Shown piece after piece: positions 60,513 to 64,000 of a DNA stretch of 64,000 nt. The DNA is from Nereocystis luetkeana (taxonomy: Eukaryota > Sar > Phaeophyceae > Laminariales > Laminariaceae), in NCBI GenBank assembly GCA_031213475.1, contig JARUPZ010000004.1:5837169-5901168 (forward strand), in the 5' to 3' direction. A program made the translations under genes and the position numbers. The notes under the pieces were generated by a model, which saw only the letters and a program-made list of their open reading frames with translations, searched no databases and was not told the origin of the DNA. Position 1 is the stretch's first letter. Every line of letters starts with the position of its first letter.

Positions 60513-62399
60513 GGGGGGGACAACGGCCGCGTCCCATGCTTAACAAGCAAGCAAGTCCTACTCATACTTTGGTTCCTCCCTAATCCCGCCGCACCATCCC
60601 TTCGTTCCTGCCTCGGCGTGGTGGAGTTCGCACGGTACAAGTTTGGGCCACGTGTCTTCCCTCTTCTGCGCATATGCGCGTATGCTGCATGTGGTCTTCC
60701 TATGATCATGAGGTAAGGCCTCGCCAGGGGTCTACGCCAAATATTAACCACAACACAGGAGTACTCGTAGCATTACCAATTGTACGAGACCCACGAGAGG
60801 CACTTGTTGACTTACGGACGTCCGCCACAATTACATACCACAGTCATCAAACCGGTACGAGAAGTGGGAACTGGGGACACGCTTCCTCGCGCACGTCCCC
60901 AAATGTACACTATTAATACGCATACCACGAGAAACACTAGCAGCATGAGCGAGTGCTGGGGGCACATTCAGTAGTCCTTACGTACGTACGCCAGCCAGCT
61001 GTTCACCACAAACGGTACCAGACGTGGGAACTAGAAAGGCGAAACCTGTACCAGGTGATCGCGGACGTCCGCCAATACTACTGTAGACAACAAGAAACAG
61101 CAGCAATACTGAGGCCTAGAGCAGAGGCGTTCTACGATAGAGGTTCACCCTAAATTTTCTGAGGCTCCTCACTTGAGGAGCTCAATACCTCACCCGAAAG
61201 CTGACTTCAGCAAAAATCAAATAGCATCCCGATGAATAATCCCATGGCCCAAGAGATCAAAATCGTCATTTTTCGAAACGAGATTGGCCTTCCGACGATT
61301 TCGAGTTGAGAAACCCCGTCATTCAGAAAACGTTCCAGCGGAAATGTGCTACCTCGACCGTAGAACGCGTGAGCAGTAGACACATATACCTATGTACGTC
61401 TACGTACGCCCACCGCTACGTCTCCACAAGGAACAACAGCAGCAGTACTCGCAGCGGGACTGCACGATAGTGGAGTCTGGTACTCCGCACGGTACCCGCG
61501 CGTGTCCGCCAACTGTTCGCCGCAATCATTCAATAGCAGCAGGCCAGTGTTGATTTGGAAACCGAAAAAAAAAAAGAAAAAGAAAAGCAAAACAAAACAA
61601 ACATAGTTTACGCACGTTCCGCCAACACTATATCACAAAACAACAGCAGAACGTAGCGGGAACCCGCAGCAAACAACTCCTTGTACAAGCTCGACATCGT
61701 CAGCAGGTACATAGGTACGCAACACGGATGGTAGGCAATATATATAATATGATACCCTACCCCACCCTACAGAACAACACAAACGCCGAGCGTCACAATC
61801 TGGTACACCTTTTTCACGCTTTTTCTTTTGTTTCCCACATATCAGTCACGAGCACGTCGTCTCTTGTCCCCCCTTTCCACCCCACGACTATTGGGAGGTC
61901 AATCTATCTGGAAATAGTGTGGAGATAAAAAACAATATTCATACACGCGGCGGCGGGGGACGACCCCAATGCGCCTCCGCTAAAAACGCTAAAAACGCCG
62001 CCGAAGGTTTCCACCCAACGCAGGACGCCTGGAGTGAGTGAGTCAGTCAGTTTGGGTAGGTGAGTGAATGAGTTGAGTGCCTACCTGCCTGCTCTGTTCC
62101 TCCTCAATAATTGCGGCAAGGGGAAAAAAAGGGACAGTATCAAATAAAAGACAAAAAAACACTAAAATAAATTGAGTAAAAAAATGACGAAAAACAGAAA
62201 GACAAAGAACGGAAAAAAAAAAAAAAAAAAACGACAAGTTTGTAGAGTTTGTAGAAGAAAGACAAATCACTGCAGAGGGAACAAAAAAACGTCATGAAAA
62301 AGAACCACGAAAGTAAGAGCCCCGACTACACTCCCATCGGCCGCCACCGCCACCAACCACCAACCTAGGCGAGAACAATTTCACAGACAAGCAAACGCC

Positions 62400-62470
62400 C
62401 ATAGCATTGTAGAAATGCGAGGGACTACCGTCCTACGACTACTACGACCACGCATGACATGAGTACCCGC
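62400..62470 (+). repeat. Family C repeat, short diverged fragment
   Basis: CATTGTAGAAATGCGAGGGA, then CCTACGACTACTACGACCAC and GCATGACATGAGTACCC, ending in poly-C. Confidence 0.65.
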
Positions 62471-62617
62471 CCCCCCTCCCCCCTCCCCCCCCCCCTCAAT
62501 GCCCGCCACCACCGCCGCCATCGCCGCCGAAGTCGCGGCCCGAGCTCACTCCGTCTGTCTTGTCTGTCCGTCCGTCTGTCTGACTGACTGTCACCCATCC
62601 GCCATACCCCACTTCAG

Positions 62618-63142
62618 CCCAACCTGGCCTTCTTCGACGCTCCGCCGCCGCCAAGGCCTGCCGACGTCGCCAGCCGCAGCCCGAGCGCCGCCGAAACAGC
62701 CGCGCTTGACGCGGCCGACAACCCCCGCCCAACCACCCCCCCTCCCACGTCCGCGCTCGCGCTCGCCCTCATACACGCGCCTACGCCTACGCCTGCGCCT
62801 GCGCCGCCGCTGCCGCCGCCGCCGCCGCCGATCACGGAAACCGCGCCTCGCACCCCCCCCGCCACCTCTCTGCCTCTCCAAAAGCGGCGTTCTTGCTCTC
62901 CCCTTACCGTCGAAGCCACCGCCCCCGCCCCCACCCCCACCCCCGCCCCCGGCCTCTCCCGCGCCTCAATCGCCTTCCCCGCTCCAACCCCTTCCCCCAC
63001 CCCCTCCCCCCCCTCCGCCTCCGCCGTTGCCGATGACACTGCCCATACATTCGAAACCCCCGGTGGGGATGCGGCCGGAGGACCCCAAGGCTCCCCCTCC
63101 ACCACCACCGCCGCCGCCGCCGCCGCCGTCCCTGCTGCTTGA
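62618..63142 (+). CDS. Candidate terminal exon, Pro/Ala-rich, function unknown
   Basis: A pyrimidine-rich tract ending CCCCACTTCAG (acceptor at 62616-62617) precedes an open frame of 174 codons that reads PNLAFFDAPPPPRPADVASR, later LPLQKRRSCSPLTVEA, and ends VPAA-stop at 63140-63142. It has no ATG, so it could only be a downstream exon; no upstream exon was found. The minus strand is also open over 62614-63621 with HDDHHRQQQQNQKQLAQKSK near its start and ASKKARLG at its end, so strand is uncertain. Low-complexity GC-rich DNA often leaves several frames open by chance. Not recognised as any family. Confidence 0.25.
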   Translation, partial: PNLAFFDAPPPPRPADVASRSPSAAETAALDAADNPRPTTPPPTSALALALIHAPTPTPAPAPPLPPPPPPITETAPRTPPATSLPLQKRRSCSPLTVEATAPAPTPTPAPGLSRASIAFPAPTPSPTPSPPSASAVADDTAHTFETPGGDAAGGPQGSPSTTTAAAAAAVPAA

Positions 63143-63681
63143 GCTTCTCCTGGGGTTGTATGCCCCGCCCCCCCATCGCCTCCCTCCCTCCCGCTCCCGC
63201 TCCCGCCGCCACCACTGCCATTACCGCCGCCGCCGCCGCCGCTACTGCTATCGCCGGCTCGGCCGCCCGCCCGGTCGTTCGCCCGGTCGCACCAGTCCAC
63301 GCCGGCGGTTGGGGGGAGGAAGGAGCTCTCTTGCGTCAAGCCGGGAGGAGGTGGAGACCCCCCCGAGCCGTCATCTAGCTCCTTCAGCTGGACGTCCTTA
63401 GATTTCTGGGCGAGCTGTTTTTGGTTTTGTTGTTGTTGGCGGTGGTGATCATCGTGAGCAGAGGTAGTGTAATATGTCGTATTTTGTCGTATTGTATGTA
63501 TTATACGAAGTGGCGGCGGCGTCGGGGGGTGGGGGAGATGGAAAGGGGAGGGGGGTGGGGGGGGGGGGGTGAGCGTTCGCGCGTATGAAAGAGCCTCCGA
63601 GAGGGAACGCAGACGGACCAAAGGCGATGGCGAGCGGCGGGACTGCGACGCCGGCTAAATAAGGGGGGCGGCGAGGGGTGT

Positions 63682-63838
63682 ACTCATGACATGCATGGTC
63701 GTAGTCGTATGACCACATAGACCCTCGCATCCCTACAATGTCGGGACGGAGTACGTCAGGGACGGGGGGGGGGGGGTATACCCGATAGGAAAGAAGTACT
63801 CGATATCATGCATGGCCGTAGTCGTATGACCATAGACC
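63682..63838 (-). repeat. Family C repeat, two minus copies in tandem
   Basis: GACATGCATGGTCGTAGTCG ... TACAATGTCGGGACGGAGTA, a poly-G run, then GATAGGAAAGAAGTACTCGA and GCATGGCCGTAGTCGTATGA, again followed by poly-G. Confidence 0.82.
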
Positions 63839-64000
63839 CGCGGGGGGGGGGGGGGGGGGGACATGGCTGTCGAGCAGCGAGCGTTCTGTGCGCTCGAGGC
63901 GGTGCGCGCGTGCGGTGAAGACACGGGCGGGGGCCCGTTGGCCCCATAAAACGAAACGAAATGAAAGGAATTTAAAAAAAAAAAAATCTGAAATCCGAAT

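Noticed and set aside
63864..63950. Short ORF MAVEQRAFCALEAVRACGED...
   Set aside because: 28 codons preceded by a G-run, with no acceptor or promoter signal; too short to support alone at the window edge.

Overview
This is a nuclear eukaryotic window. Genes are widely spaced and cut by long spliceosomal introns. Coding regions are GC-rich with long Ala, Gly, Ser, Gln and Glu runs. The non-coding DNA is full of short dispersed repeats, homopolymer G/C tracts, and trinucleotide and dinucleotide satellites. This style resembles a large-genome stramenopile, most like a brown alga, but that is inference: no rRNA, organellar gene or diagnostic marker is present. I see no operons, CRISPR arrays or prokaryotic signals.

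I could rebuild five genes by joining exons whose reading frames and splice phases agree. (1) 280-2852, plus: the 3' part of an MDP-1 type magnesium-dependent phosphatase (HAD family); its 5' end lies outside the window. (2) 4282-19164, plus: a six-exon, roughly 1400-residue RING-finger protein. Its RING is split by a 7.2 kb intron, and the missing zinc-ligand histidine is created exactly at the splice junction. MIU-like motifs and very long low-complexity tails follow. (3) 23150-25179, plus: a three-exon LYR-family protein, SDHAF3/ACN9, with a GC-AG first intron. (4) 33778-41881, minus: a multi-pass, MARVEL-like membrane protein with one 6.1 kb intron; its first exon was not found. (5) 48056-53055, plus: a four-exon RPAP2/Rtr1-type RNA polymerase II CTD phosphatase of about 1277 residues with huge low-complexity inserts. 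The genes share no pathway; they are ordinary housekeeping and regulatory neighbours. A weak extra exon candidate lies at 62618-63142.

The rest is a mobile-element landscape. It holds about 11 copies of a TA-flanked MITE with TTACGGGGG termini; at least five TTAA-flanked piggyBac-like mini-elements; one 867 bp hAT-like non-autonomous element with 19 bp perfect TIRs and an 8 bp TSD, filled with GGGTC pentamers; a tRNA-derived SINE (four loci, one with an 11 bp TSD and one nested in a MITE); a second tRNA-like family at 28.9-30.3 kb; and a poly-C-ended repeat with a recurrent ORF frame, clustered at 25.4-27.8 kb.

The most unusual signal is the 9-mer TACCWGGTA. I count about 32 exact copies where chance predicts about 0.5. 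In four places, comparison with sister transposon copies shows it is a 7 bp gain at a TA dinucleotide. It looks like a footprint, or an ultra-short insertion, left by a TA-targeting activity. Coordinates of repeat edges are by eye and may be off by several bases.
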